64,000 nt of DNA, taken from positions 39,584,552 to 39,648,551 of the forward strand of contig CM075772.1 in NCBI GenBank assembly GCA_037974665.1, in the 5' to 3' direction. The notes below the pieces were generated by a model. The model was not told where the DNA came from. It ran no database searches and saw nothing but the letters and a program-made list of their open reading frames with translations. Positions 36,296-47,700 of the stretch are shown in pieces. The translations under genes and the position numbers were made by a program. Numbering within the stretch: the first letter of the stretch is position 1; the number at the start of each line of letters is the position of its first letter. The DNA comes from Ehretia macrophylla. Its lineage: Eukaryota; Streptophyta; Magnoliopsida; Boraginales; Ehretiaceae.

Positions 36296-38050
36296 ATGAC
36301 TGGTAGACCAAGAACCAGAGGTAGGCCTGAGGTAGTTGACGAGGCACCGGATAATGTGGCACCGGGCCGAGATAGGGGTGATGACCGTTTTGGTGCAGCC
36401 ATGGATAGGATGACGGAGATTATGGCAGGGCAAGCATAGATACTAGCAGGGCAGGCTGCCCAAGCATAGACATTATAGACTCAGTTGTTGAATGTTCAGG
36501 GAGGTTACCATGGGCGTGGTGTGCTAAAGGAATTCTTGGGATATTATCCACAGAGGTTCTAAGGGGAGCCAGATGATAGGAAGACGGAAGCTTGGATTAA
36601 TAAGATAGAGAATATATTCGATCCTCTAGACTATACTGATAAGAGGAAAGTCACTTATGCCGTTTACTTGTTAGATGATGAGGCAGAGGAATGGTGGTGC
36701 ACAGTGAGAGTCGGTTAGGAGGCAAGAGGTACTCCGTATGTTTGGGATACCTTCCTTAGAGCGTTTCGGGCGAAGTACGTCCCAAGGATTGTACTGGAGC
36801 AGATAGAGGCGGAGTTCCAGTCTTTAGTTCAAGGGGATGCTACGGTGGCTGAATATGAGGCCACTTTTACTAGACTATCCCGGTATGCACAGAAATTTGT
36901 AACTGATGAGGAGCGCAAGACCCGGAGGTTTATGTTGGGTTTGAGGTCGGAGATTCAGGATGCAATGGCCCTGAATCAGTATGATATCTTTTTTAAGGCT
37001 TTTGATGCGGCATCTAGACTAGAAAAGAGAAAAGGGGAGCAGATTGGACCTAGTCAGCCTATTAAGAGGCCATTTTAGCCGCATGGCCAGCAGGGTATGT
37101 ATAGACCTTCAGTACAGTAGGGTAGTTATAGGCCTTCGGTGCAGCAGGGTTCTTTCAGACTGCTGGGTCAGCAGTGAAATATCCCACATCGGATGCGAAG
37201 GAAGTGAGAGAGCTGGTTATAAGGGGGCGACTCCTTGTAACAGCCAGGAGGCGTTTTCACGTGGAGACACGTGAGAAACAAAACCGTGAGAGTATTGGTC
37301 CCATTATGGCTTGCTCAAAGCGGACAATATCCTGGTAGTTGTGACTCGTGCGCCCCTTCGTGGGAATGTTGATCGGGTCATGACAAATGGTATCAGAGCC
37401 GACGTGTCCGTTGGCCAGCGAGGACGCTGGGTCCCTATGGGGGGCGGGTGAAATATCCCACATCGGATGCGAAGGAAGTGAGAGAGCTGGTTATAAGGGG
37501 GCGACTCCTTGTAATAGCCAGGAGGCCTTTTCACGTGGAGACACGTGAGAAACAAAACTGTGAGAGTATTGGTCCCATTGTGGCTTGCTCAAAGCGGACA
37601 ATATCCTGGTAGTTATGACTCGTGCGCCCCTTTGTGGGAATGTTGATCGGGTCATGACAAGCAGGGTTACTATCGGCCTCAGTTTCAGCAGGGGTCATAT
37701 CAGGCTCAGTCACAGTACAGGTCGGCCCAGTCTCAGGGTCAATATAGGCCTTGTGTTGCAAGACCTCAACAGTAGACTGGTACAGCTACTTTCTCGGCTT
37801 CTGGTTCTTCTAGGGACAGTGGTAGTGCTTTGTCACCGCTGTGTGCTTACTGCAAACGTCAGGGCCATGTGGAGGCCGACTGCAGGGCGAAGGTATGAAC
37901 ATGTTTGGGTTACGACAACAATCAGCATAGGGTAAAGGATTGCCCTAGATTTCAGAGGATTGAGGGTTGGGCAGCGAACCAGGGTTATCAGGACTAACCT
38001 ACAGGTGGTGCACCTCAGCAGCAGCGGGTTCAGGCTCAGGCCTACGCAGT
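36296..38050 (+). pseudogene. Element G gag region, interrupted by a TRIM
   Basis: Starts M-T-G-R-P. The capsid-like segment is at about 36530-36900 (F-L-G-Y-Y-P, E-E-W-W, E-Y-E-A-T-F-T-R-L). A Q/G/P-rich nucleocapsid-like tail carries a zinc knuckle near 37841-37885 (C-x2-C-x4-H-x4-C). Corresponds to the gag of A-minus. Broken, and interrupted by the insertion 37175-37659. Confidence 0.82.
37175..37659 (+). mobile_element. Complete TRIM (terminal-repeat retrotransposon in miniature)
   Basis: Two 211-bp LTRs (37175-37385 and 37449-37659) starting TGAAATATCCCACATCGG and ending TCATGACA flank a 63-bp interior. The interior has a PBS (TGGTATCAGAGC, 37388-37399) and a polypurine tract (ATGGGGGGCGGG, up to 37448). 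The 5-bp target duplication AGCAG lies at 37170-37174 and 37660-37664. The LTRs differ at about six positions by eye (about 97 percent), so it is relatively young. It looks whole and has no coding capacity, as is normal for TRIMs. Confidence 0.95.
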
Positions 38051-38054
38051 TGAT

Positions 38055-39257
38055 TTGAAGGAGGCACTTGAGGATACAACAGTTGTGGAATATAACTTCT
38101 TTTTACTCAATCAACTTGTTAAAGTGTTTTTTGATTCTGGTGCTACGCATTCTTTCATTACGCCTACTTGTGTGAAACGTGTTAACATGCAACCAAAAAG
38201 ATTACCTTATGTGGTAGAGATTAGTACTTCTTTAACTGATAAGTATATGAATGGCTTAGTATGTAAAGACTGTAAAATACATGTTAAGGGTCAGGATTTT
38301 CCATCGGACCTTATTTTATTTCCTATCCAGGGGTATGATATTATCTTGGGTATGGACTCGCTTTCTAAGTATGATGCCCAATTAAACTGTAGAACAAAGG
38401 TAGTATAGTTTCGTTTGCCAGATCAGCCAGTGGTTGAGGTAGCGGGAAACTGGGATGCTAAGATGAGTTTTATTATCTCATCCACTAAAGCCGTTAAGCT
38501 GGTGAGTAGGGGGTGTTCGGGTTATCTAGCTTATTTGATCAACAAGCCATCTGATAAGCTAAAGCTGGAGGAAGTTCCTATTGTTCGGGAATATCGCAAT
38601 GTATTTCCCGAGGAGTTATCAGGGTTATCGCCAGAGAGAGATGTTGAGTTTATGATTAATCTGATTCCTAGTACTCAACCAATTTCTAAAACAGCATACC
38701 GAAGGGCACCAGTTGAGCTTAAGGAGCTAAAAACTCAGTTGCAGGAGTTATTAGAGAAGGGTTTTATTCAGCAAAGTTCTTCACCATGGGGAACACCTGT
38801 TTTATTTTTGAAGAAGAAGGATGGTACCTTGAGATTATGTATCAACTATCGTGGTTTGAATCAGGTGACCGTCAAGAATAAGTATACTTTACCACGGATT
38901 GACGAGTTGTTTGATCAACTTCAGGGAGCCAAAGTCTATTATAAGTTTGACTTGAGGCAGGGGTATTATCAACTTCGGATTCATACGGAGGATGTTCAAA
39001 GGTCTGCTTTCAGGACTCGGTACGGGCATTATGAGTTTGTTGTTATGCCCTTTGGATTAACTAATGCACCGGCAGCATTCATGGACCTTATGCATTGGGT
39101 TTTTCAGCCGTACTTGGACCAGTTCGTGGTAATCTTTATTGATGATATCTTGGTTTATTCTATGTCTGAATTGGAGCACGAGCAACATCTACAGCTTGTC
39201 TTACAGAAACTGCAGGAGCATCAGTTGTTTGCGAAGTTCGGTAAGTATGAATTCTGG
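38055..39257 (+). pseudogene. Element G protease and partial reverse transcriptase
   Basis: Protease signature D-S-G-A-T-H-S-F near 38133 and I-L-G-M-D near 38343. RT from about 38415 with P-Y-R (A-Y-R-R-A-P-V-E), [17 protein letters not shown] and the I-D-D-I-L-V-Y-S active-site block near 39139. Homology stops near 39257, where mitochondrial-like sequence begins. Fossil. Confidence 0.85.
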
Positions 39258-39708
39258 GGCATCCAATTCCTCTTCTTTCTTTTGTTGCTAATCTCACATT
39301 GAGAGCAGCTCCTTGTTCAGGGTCATCAGATGAGAGATCTTCCTCCGACTGTGAGAAATCGGTCAAGCGGAAGGCTACCCTCGACTCACCTCTTTCTCTA
39401 TAAAAAAAAACCCGAGAGGAGAGCAGAAGCTCCAGGATGAGTATGTCCTAAATTCCCGGATTCATTTTCATCCTGATCCACCATGGAATTTTTGGAATCT
39501 ATAAAAACATTGACGGAGAGGGCCCGTAATGATCTTTGAGAAGATCACAAGTTGTTGAAGTGGCAGGATAGGGGATGTCCGTAGGTTTTTGTGAAAGGGA
39601 TGCTCTTATCACGTTATTGCTTAAAAGAAAGAAAAAATGCCTCTATTTGATATCGATTCATTCACACTTCCATTCCTTGTAGAGGAAGACAAACTGCTTA
39701 CTGGCTGG

Positions 39709-39742
39709 GAGCTGTATGAGCAGTAACGTCCACGTACGGCTC
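39709..39742 (+). ncRNA. Group II intron domain V (3' half of trans-spliced nad1 intron c/d)
   Basis: 34 nt beginning GAGCTGTATG and ending TACGGCTC, the size and shape of group II domain V, with the AGC triad at positions 2-4 and a GNRA-type loop (GTAA). It stands 48 bp before nad1 exon d. In plant mitochondria exon d is joined to exon c by trans-splicing, so this is the downstream half-intron. Present here as a relic. Confidence 0.8.
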
Positions 39743-39790
39743 CATAAGAAGGGTGGTGGACAGAAATGGCCTTGTTGTACCTCATTCTCA

Positions 39791-39849
39791 TCTTCGATGG
39801 GGTCTACTCTTTTTGTTTTGGGAGAGTATGCGAATATGATCTTAATGAG
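39791..39849 (+). pseudogene. nad1: nad1 exon d (59 bp), mitochondrial complex I subunit, nuclear relic
   Basis: Reads S-S-M-G-S then G-E-Y-A-N-M-I-L-M, the short fourth exon of plant mitochondrial NADH dehydrogenase subunit 1, a membrane subunit of complex I. The length is exactly the 59 bp I recall for this exon. It is followed at 39850 by a GTATG start of the d/e group II intron, which in plants hosts matR. Two residues look changed relative to the usual protein (T for A after G-S, V for F before L-G). No exon e, b or c was seen in the window, so no functional nad1 is possible here. Confidence 0.82.
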
Positions 39850-40472
39850 GTATGGGGCTTTGTATCTGACATTCGTTTGGCTTCCCTCTTCGGGAGCCTG
39901 CGTCTTGACATTATAGTACAATAAACCCCTCCGGTCGAAGACTAGTGGTAGGTGGTCCCACGGAGCTTTTGGAAAAGGGTTGCCTAGTATGTAAGCACAT
40001 CAATGAACCACGGCGAACCCTCAGACAACCTATCTAAGATTAGGGCGGAAATCCTCAGTAGTGGTGACCCTTTCACTCTTCCCCGGACTGATACATGTAC
40101 CGAATCCTCATACGGGAAAGTTGACTCTTGGGTCTGGAACCTGGGGGGTTGCTCTGAGAAATCCTTCATTTCTCATCCACTCAGGGGGGTGCAGACACAT
40201 CTGCGCAGATTACAGGTGACAGTTACAAGAATGGCGGGGAAGTTAACAGTACCCGACGATACTCAGGGATAGATGTAGACCCATCGGGCCGAGATAATCA
40301 TTCCGGTCCTGTGAGAGGTGGCGACCATTCTCAAGAAAGAAAAATACTGAGCTGAGGGAAGCCCTATGAGTCACTGAAACGACGGTAGGAGGGCCCTTGA
40401 TCTATCAGTAGAGGGAGCAAAAAATGAGTTTTGCGCCCCTTTACAATTTGAAGAAAGAAATAAGGGTCAAAC
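39850..40472 (+). other. 5' part of nad1 intron d/e (group II), relic
   Basis: Begins GTATG directly after exon d and leads into matR, as in plant mitochondrial genomes. Frames such as 40003-40272 are intron sequence, not genes. Confidence 0.7.
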
Positions 40473-40908
40473 TTTAGACCTCTCACAGTAGTTCTACCTA
40501 TAGAAAGGATCATGAAAGAGGCGATCAGAATGGTACTCGAATCCATTTACGATCCCGAGTTTCCAGATAGGGTCTCATGAAAGAGGCGATCAGAATGGCA
40601 CTTCCGCTCGGGTCGAGGTTGCCACTCGGTCCTAAGATGGATCAAAGAAGAGTGGGGAACCTCTAGCTGGTTTTTAGAATTCGACATCAGGAAGTGTTTT
40701 CACACCATCGACCGATATCGACTCATCCCAATCTTTAAGGAAGAGACCGACGATCCCAAGTTCTTTTACTTCATTCAGAAAGTCTTTTACACCGAACGAC
40801 TCGTAGGAGGTGAGAAGTTATCTTACTCCATCCCATACAGTGTATTACTATCGGCCGTACCAAGCAACATCTACCTACACAAGCTCGATCAGGAGATAGG
40901 AATAAGTG
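40473..40908 (+). pseudogene. matR: matR fragment (mitochondrial group II intron maturase)
   Basis: Conceptual translation shows the RT-like part of matR: R-P-L-T-V-V-L-P-I-E, M-K-E-A-I-R-M-V-L-E-S-I-Y-D-P-E-F-P, H-F-R-S-G-R-G, W-F-L-E-F-D-I-R-K-C-F-H-T-I-D and L-V-G-G-E-K, ending I-Y-L-H-K-L-D-Q-E-I-G. matR normally has about 650 codons; only about 140 are recognisable. The frame is interrupted after P-E-F-P by a stop, and a short stretch (ATGAAAGAGGCGATCAGAATGG) is duplicated at 40512 and near 40578. Downstream the sequence passes into a 28-bp tandem repeat and the match is lost. MatR helps splice several mitochondrial introns; this copy cannot. Confidence 0.88.
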
Positions 40909-40992
40909 CTCGACCAACGGGAGAGGTTTGAAGATACTCGACCAACACGAGAGGTTTGAAGATTCTCGACCAACGGGAGAGGTTTGAAGATG
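40909..40992 (+). repeat. Tandem repeat, three 28-bp units
   Basis: Units start at 40909, 40937 and 40965 with CTCGACCAAC and end TTTGAAGAT plus one base; a partial fourth follows. It begins just where matR homology ends. A 28-bp unit is not a multiple of three. Confidence 0.9.
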
Positions 40993-41007
40993 CTCAATTG
41001 ATAGGGA

Positions 41008-43142
41008 TAGGAATGTAGTTGGATCTACAGAGGAACGAGCACAGTGGTTTGACTGTTTGGATCCCCAATTAGCCTGCATCAGCGAAAAATGGAACTATCT
41101 AATCATGGGTGACTTGCTTTATCGGGATGGGAGGAATTGCTTAATTGGCATTTCTTTCCTTCCCTAAATCGAACAACTAGTAGGTAGCGGTAGGAGAGAT
41201 CCATTATGGTGGGATAGACCATTCTCGAATTTCGGCCGGCATTTATGTCAATCGACGGAAGACTTACGCATACTAGGAGGGTACGACTTTAAGGGATGGA
41301 CTCGATTGAACGGCCAACCACTTGCCATTTTGGTAGGAGATGAAATCGAAAAGACCATTATTAGCGTGTAGTAGATTGGCCAGAGTGCGTAATAAGCCAT
41401 TCGAGAAGAAATCCTATCAATAGATTGAACGGTAGATAAAGCATTAGAGGATGAGAGAGGTAGATCTACCCAATATAGACCGAAAACGGATGGTCCCCTA
41501 TCTGTGATCTCTTTCTTCTGTTTGTGTTACTAGTTGCCATGGATTGGTTGCCCCTTTGACTCGTCCTAAAAGGGATAGGGATAAGGATTCGCAGGCGAGG
41601 CAGATATTGAATTCACAGAGGAAGGGGAATGTGTAGCTAGATCGAGCCCAATGATAGCTTTAATCGGCCTGGCCTCGGGTGGTAGCCTAATCGAAGAAGT
41701 TGAGCTTATGCCCAAGCCCACCTTTTTATAAAATCTCAACGTAGGATAGAGGAGGTTTGGAACCCTCAACGCGAATTCATGTAGGATATCCACAAAGGAT
41801 ACCAAGGATGGTCGTGGATCAATACAGGATCGAGAAGAAGGGACTGAACTTGACAGGTTTTACTGCAGAAAGCTCTTCGTTACAAAAATTGCCTCACCGC
41901 ATTCGTTCAGTCGAGTCGCTGCGGTGATGAAGGCTAACACGATTGACCGGAACTGGAGTCTCACGAGGGATTTAGCAATTTCGTGGATGCATATTCGGTC
42001 GAGCACATATGACTTAGTCGCCCGTACCTGAGCTCGAGAAACATTCCTTATACTGACCGAGTCTCCTCCCTTTCACGAGCAGTGGAGACAACGTTTCACA
42101 CCTTGCCTTCACTAACTGAGCTGACAAGTGTATGAATAAAGTCGAAGCAACAAGTGTACTTCAGAACTCTTCTCCACCGCTTTGTAGCCAGAGCAGACAT
42201 GTGGAGTTCACTGGAAGGGAGAATGGTGAGAATTATTTCTTTCAATGCAATAGAACTCAAAGCATGTTTCATAGGCTGCACTCATACTCACCGGCTACAC
42301 GGAACTCGTCTAACAAGTTCTCGTCAAGTCTACGTGGACTTCCTCATTAAGTCTAAGTGCTCAAGTGAATTTATGAACGAGCTATAGACAGAACTTGGTG
42401 GAGCCTTTGGAACTCGTATCCATAAGCGTGAAATTGAGTCTACGAAACGTAGACTTCATTCACAGCTGAACTTGTCTCTATTTTGCTATTCCCTTTGGTT
42501 TTGAGGCGAAACTCACTAAGTGGAGGTCGGGGCGGACTGCAATTCTAGTAAGATTACTCCTCTATTCTGACCCAATGTTCAGTTGGGGAAAGGGTACTCT
42601 TTCAGAAAACCCCACCTAAAATATATGACGACCCCCCATTCCACTTCTATTTGTCCTTCGTTCTTCTGGTGGAACTTGGCATTCACCCTCCCAGAAGTGA
42701 TTATCGCCAAAACAAAAAAAGACATCTTGCATTTTTTCCCTTCCCTATAAAAGAAGAGTCAAAGTATAATAGTCTCTGTCTCATATGCTAGTTTTCCTCA
42801 TCTCTTTTGTCGGTTAAGTGCTGGATGGGGAATGAATCGGTCGGCTATGTCACTAGACCTCCCAGCTTCCCTGTCACGTCCGAACGTAATCAGAGAAGAC
42901 CTACCTAAGCACCACCTTGTTATCATGAAGATGAATATCTCAGACAATCACAGGAAAGAGTACCTGAAAAAACCGAAAAGAAATCACAAAGGTAAAAAGA
43001 AAAGGAAAGACAAGCGCAGCAGGGGGTAGGGTGTCCTTCTACACAGGGGACGCATTAAGCCCAACTTGGGAAACAAGTTTGGGTAGGGTAACTCAAGGTC
43101 CGGTGAAAGGATTCGAACAACAAACACCGACAGTTACTCACC
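41008..43142. other. Mitochondrial-like spacer, no recognised gene
   Basis: About 2.1 kb of mixed-composition DNA. Open frames at 41566-41805 (minus), 42154-42387 (plus) and 42832-43029 (plus, very lysine-rich at its end) were inspected; none resembles a mitochondrial protein I know, and none has supporting context. Confidence 0.5.
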
Positions 43143-43147
43143 AAAAC

Positions 43148-43472
43148 TGTAACGCCCCGCTGGATATAAAGGTTCAAGTCCTTGTATCAGCCATAACGCG
43201 TTCCACGTGCGTGCCCGTGATAAACCGTGGCGTACGTGGGAACAAAGCCGTGAGTGAGAGGCGTTGTGGCTGATTGCAAAGCGGACAATATTCGTTGGGG
43301 TATTGGTTGGCCATTGTGCCCTTGCCCTGAAGAACGCGTTTTCACATGGGAGACCACGTGAGGAACAAAACCGTGAGAGTATTGGTTCCCTTCGGGGCTT
43401 GCTCAAAGCGGACAATATTCTGGTAGTATCGACTCGTGCGCCCCCTGTGGGAATGGTGATCGGGTCGTTATA
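43148..43472 (+). mobile_element. Solo LTR related to the TRIM at 37175
   Basis: 325 bp starting TGTAACGCCCC and ending GGGTCGTTATA, flanked by the 5-bp duplication AAAAC (43143-43147 and 43473-43477). Its second half closely resembles the TRIM LTR: shared words ACAAAACCGTGAGAGTATTGG, CTCAAAGCGGACAATAT and GACTCGTGCGCCCC. No interior or partner LTR is present. It landed in the NUMT, so the family moved after the mitochondrial insertion. Confidence 0.82.
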
Positions 43473-43477
43473 AAAAC

Positions 43478-44758
43478 TGTGAAGGGACAGTGCGTATACA
43501 AAATGGCAGCTTACCGCAAGTCCCTACACAAGAGCTTGTTGACTGTAGCAGGGATGGCCGTACTGTACTGGTTGGGTGATGGCACAGTACACAGGACCCT
43601 CGTATGAAAGCCCACCAAGCTTCCTTGCACTATTCTTTACACCTGAGAACAAACTATTCTTTTTCAAAGCAAAGCATGAAGAGTCGAAAGAGTTCACATA
43701 TGTTTAGAGCTTGTAGGCAGAAGAGGAACTAAAAGCTGTCCAATCCAATGCAACCTCATTCACTAGATGTAAACCTCCAAAAAATGCGAAACTGGGTAAA
43801 TGGGTTCCTTCTTTTCTTACCCTTACATAAAAAAGGGACTAACTTCTATGAGGGACATCGTGCGATCCAGCATGGGAAAATCCAATTTCCCTGGAGTGTG
43901 TAAGTCCTGGCATCATGAAGTAAGCTAGACTGGCTTCGATTTCTCTCTAGATGAAGCACTCGAGCTTCATACAGGGTCTTATTAGGTTTTTTCCCTAGTC
44001 TTGCCGGCTCACCTCGACATTCAAGGTTAGCCCCTAATCTGTGTGAAGGTTACTCCTTTTGTTCCCCTCGGGTTCTGTTCTATTAGTGGAATCCCTAAAA
44101 GCGGAAGAAGGGAAATGGTAAAGGTCCATTCCCTCAGTTACTTCTTTGCCTTCTGTTACCAATGGTTTTTTAAAGACTGCTTCATCCCACCATCTTCATT
44201 CTATCTTCATGTCCTATAATCTCTACAATTGAAGCTGTTGAGCATCGCCCCTTAGACACTACCAGATCAGCATCAGCTAACTCTCCAGGCTAAGCCAATA
44301 AGATCGAATATAAGGAAGTTTCATGTGCTTTTGGGAAATATCAACAATATTCCAAAAACAAAAAAAAATGCAACCCCCAAAAAAAGCTCAGGGCATGAGA
44401 TGCAGCAGTTAGGTCCCTCTTGTCTTCTGCACCGGTTCTTGATTCAATTGCCCAAAAAATGGCTATGCAAAAGGTTGCTTCAATATTCTTTTCAGCGGGT
44501 AGTTTTCGTTGAGAGCGAGGACCGAACGGATAGAAGAGGCACGTGACTGGTTGGACGCTGGGGAATAGAGGAAGGTTTTCTAATCCTACTACCACCGAAA
44601 ATGAGTAGCATTTGGTAAGGCCATAATGGAACGGAGAAAATAGAGTGGTTTCTTGAGCTCCTAGGCAAAGGTTTCACAAGAGGCGAGCGGGTGGGCTTGG
44701 AATAGGCATAGGCTGGCTATTTCACATTTCCCGTTCTCCTTATTAGCTAAAGATGGGA
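43478..44758. other. Mitochondrial-like spacer, no recognised gene
   Basis: About 1.3 kb with short frames only (for example 44325-44546 and 44341-44595 on opposite strands), none recognised. It ends at the target duplication TGGGA (44754-44758) of the following solo LTR. Confidence 0.5.
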
Positions 44759-47700
44759 TGTGATACCCCGAACCTGGCATGTATTCAATAGCATTTAAAG
44801 TTCATTTAAATTGCATTTTATTGACCTTTCACCTTCTTTGACCAAACTAGTTGACTTTTCATCTACATTGACCAACTAGGACAAGGTGAAAATTTTTGAA
44901 ATGTTTAATAAAGGGCAAACTTGGGATTAGAAATAAAAAAATGCAATGTTAAGTTAGTCAAATTTTGGGTCAACTTTGGAATTAAATCTGAACCAATTGG
45001 GGTAGATTTAGGTAGCAAATTATATATGGTTGGAAAGCTCTATGAGTCTAGTTTCTGAGGCTTCAAACCGTTCGTGAATTGGAGTTTTCTAGAAGAAGTT
45101 ATGGCCGTTTTCGTAAGGTCGCGCATAGTTGTTTTGGTTTAGCGGGTTGACCAAATCTTTGACCTTTGACTTGTCATTTTTTTTCCTAAATAAGCAGAAT
45201 TGCACACGAAAAAAAAACAGAGAAGAAATGTAACGCCCCGATCCCTCACGAGACCGGAGGCTCTAATGACCATGCTATTCTCAACCCAATACCAAGCCCG
45301 GTCACAAATTTTTTTCCGAACGGTTAAGTCTGGACGCGACACACGGACAGAGTCTCCCCTGTACCGTGGACATTCTAAAAACCTGTAAACACTCAAACAA
45401 AGTCCCAACAATACAATACAAGCTTTTCTTAATTAAACATCAAAGTTCTAAGGCCATCCGAGCCTTATAGTACACAATAGTTCCAAAACCACACAAGTAT
45501 GCAAGTAACTTGTTTATAATATAGTCTAATAACCATGCCATTCTAGGATAACATTAAAACATACTTAGAGATAAAACATTCTACACTAAGCCATTCACTC
45601 CCAAGCATGCAAAGCAACTAGAAATAGAAATATAAGTTATTACAAGCCATAGAATTACCACTGCTACTACATTATCAGACTTCCAGCTTACATATTACTC
45701 AAATACATACATGAGCTTTAAGGCCCCAAAATAGATTATACATAGAACAACAAATTCTTCACATAGCAACCAAAAGCACATCCACCTCAGACAAATATCA
45801 CACAGCAGCTAAGGCAACTCCACCAACTGTGCCACCTGAAACATGTTAGCGAGGTATGAGCAACCACTGTTGCCCAGTGAGGGATATAGTCCCGGGGCGT
45901 GCAATGCAACAGATAATACAATTATACAACAATATCACTTAGACAATTTAAGAAGCAATGACAACATAAGTAACCACACATTTAAAAGGATACATTTCAC
46001 ACAATCCCCTATACACCAATCTTCACTGGTCTTCATTCACGATCCACGAACCACAAGCACGATCACGATAAGCCGGCATAACCCCAAACACTCCAGTGGG
46101 TGTACTCCAGATGTACCCCGATAATCCTACGACCCAACATTCCCTGGCAATCTCCGGACCAGGCGAATGAGGGACTAGGGCACGGAGTTTGAATATCCAC
46201 CGGCAAGCCCTCTGCCGCCCAGCCGATATTCAACACATCCGCCCCTGACACTATGGTTGCGCAACCACTATGCAATGCACTTAACAATGGCAAGTTAATA
46301 GCAATAATATAAGCATTAACACATAGGAGGATCAACAAAGTAGGTTGACCTCGAGGCAGTTAGAATAGAAGCAATTATATAAGCTAATAAGCAGTTTTAC
46401 AAAGGGACATTTACAAAATAAGCATAGAATCATACCAAAAGCTCCAAATCAACTTGAAACCACATATAAACACTCAAGAAGTCATGCCATGGGTTTAGAA
46501 GTGTGAGTCAACCGAAATTGCACCTAAACCCCTTTATTTTTCAAACTATTTCTCTTCCAAACCAAGGTTAATGATTCCATTTTCAAGGGAAACTCTCTCA
46601 ACCTTCTAACTAACCCTCAAGGTATCCTCTCAACCTTCTAACTCATTCAAACGCTCGCGATTACCCCGAAAGCCCCAAATTCCCTCTTATGGCTTTAAAC
46701 TACACATACCTTATCCGGGCTTCAAACAAGGGTTATCAAAGCTTCTATAGCACCTAGGTAGCCTAAGAATACTAGAAGTGAAGCCCGAATCCACCCGGAT
46801 TCGCATGAACCCCGAAACTCCTTTGTTAAAGTCAGCTATTTCACGTTTTATGCGATTCTAGAGCAATTCAAGTGCACGGGGCTATTAGACTACCTTCATT
46901 AGCACCTAAGGCATCTATTAGGAGTGTTGAATCAAGCTAATACGTGCAATTACATAAAACCTTAGAAAAATGTCACTATTCATCTCATAAATTCAAATGA
47001 CGATTCCAACCGTTTAAAATGCGAACTAATAGCTCAAATGTGTTCTCTAGCACTTATATACAAGGTATAATAGCATAGATAAGCTTTGCAATAGCATTTG
47101 ATAACATTTTCAACAAATCAAGAAAAATGTAACATTTTAGATATGCATAAAAAGTCATGAAAACCCTCACCAATTGCGCGTAGGAACTCTCGGGAGGCTA
47201 GCAAACACCCTAAACTACTTGCTCCTAGCTTGGCTTGGCTTGGCTTGAAGATTTGATGAGCAAAATTCTCTCATTCTCCTCCTACACTATTCTCGGATTT
47301 GCTACAGTGATTTTTCAGCATTTTTTTTGTTTTGTTCTTTGCTAGTTATGAGCTAAGGTGGGTAATATAGGGTGCATAGTTGGGTGGGGTCAAGTTTGGG
47401 TATTTAAAAGGTCACTTATAATGCGCGTAGTAAGCTTAAAACGAGCCTAAAGTGAAACATGTGAGCTAGCTAATTAAATCTCTAAGTTAATTACGTAACA
47501 CTATTCATTCAACTACAAAAATTATTTTCTAAACGAGCTCTCCTATCGCCTCTAGCTCAATTGCACATTTTTCCCACTACTTTAACAATTAATATGATTT
47601 AATAAAAATACTAATTAACTAATAGAATGCAGTTTAAAAACGGAGTGAATAGTAACTTAAGAAGACAATTAATAAGGCATAGAAAGAGGTGCGCAAATAA

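Larger units (their letters stand above)
33538..39257 (+). mobile_element. Element G: partial Ty3/gypsy element (Tekay/Del-like), with a TRIM inside
   Basis: 5' LTR (33538-36002), PBS (36008-36019), a leader of TATGTGA-like repeats, gag (from 36296), protease (38055-38408) and the first part of RT, then an abrupt change to mitochondrial-like DNA near 39257. Its gag, protease and RT match those of A-minus in order and motifs. The remaining pol and the 3' LTR are absent from this window. Several breaks; a fossil. A complete TRIM sits in the gag region at 37175-37659. Confidence 0.88.
39258..44758. other. Nuclear copy of mitochondrial DNA (NUMT), middle piece
   Basis: Contains nad1 exon d with its flanking group II intron sequences and a matR segment (39709-40908), which are diagnostic of plant mitochondrial DNA. 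The remainder (41008-43147 and 43478-44758) is spacer-like with no gene I can name. Frames such as 42154-42387 and 42832-43029 are open but unrecognised. The embedded gene copies are decayed, and the segment carries nuclear LTR insertions, so it is a nuclear copy rather than the organelle genome. A solo LTR interrupts it at 43148-43472, and it resumes at 49839 after the solo LTR 44759-49833. Confidence 0.85.

Noticed and set aside
39716-40272. Frames around nad1 exon d as independent genes
   Set aside because: They are accounted for by group II intron sequence on both sides of the 59-bp exon.
40909-40992. CRISPR-like array
   Set aside because: The three units are directly adjacent with no spacers; this is an ordinary tandem repeat.
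41100-42500. Possible mitovirus-like polymerase copy in the mitochondrial spacer
   Set aside because: I looked for the polymerase motifs on both strands and saw none; the open frames are short and unrecognised.
43148-43472. Possible 5S-rRNA-bearing Cassandra-type TRIM
   Set aside because: I could not find a 5S promoter-like box in this LTR or in the TRIM at 37175, so no 5S relation is claimed.
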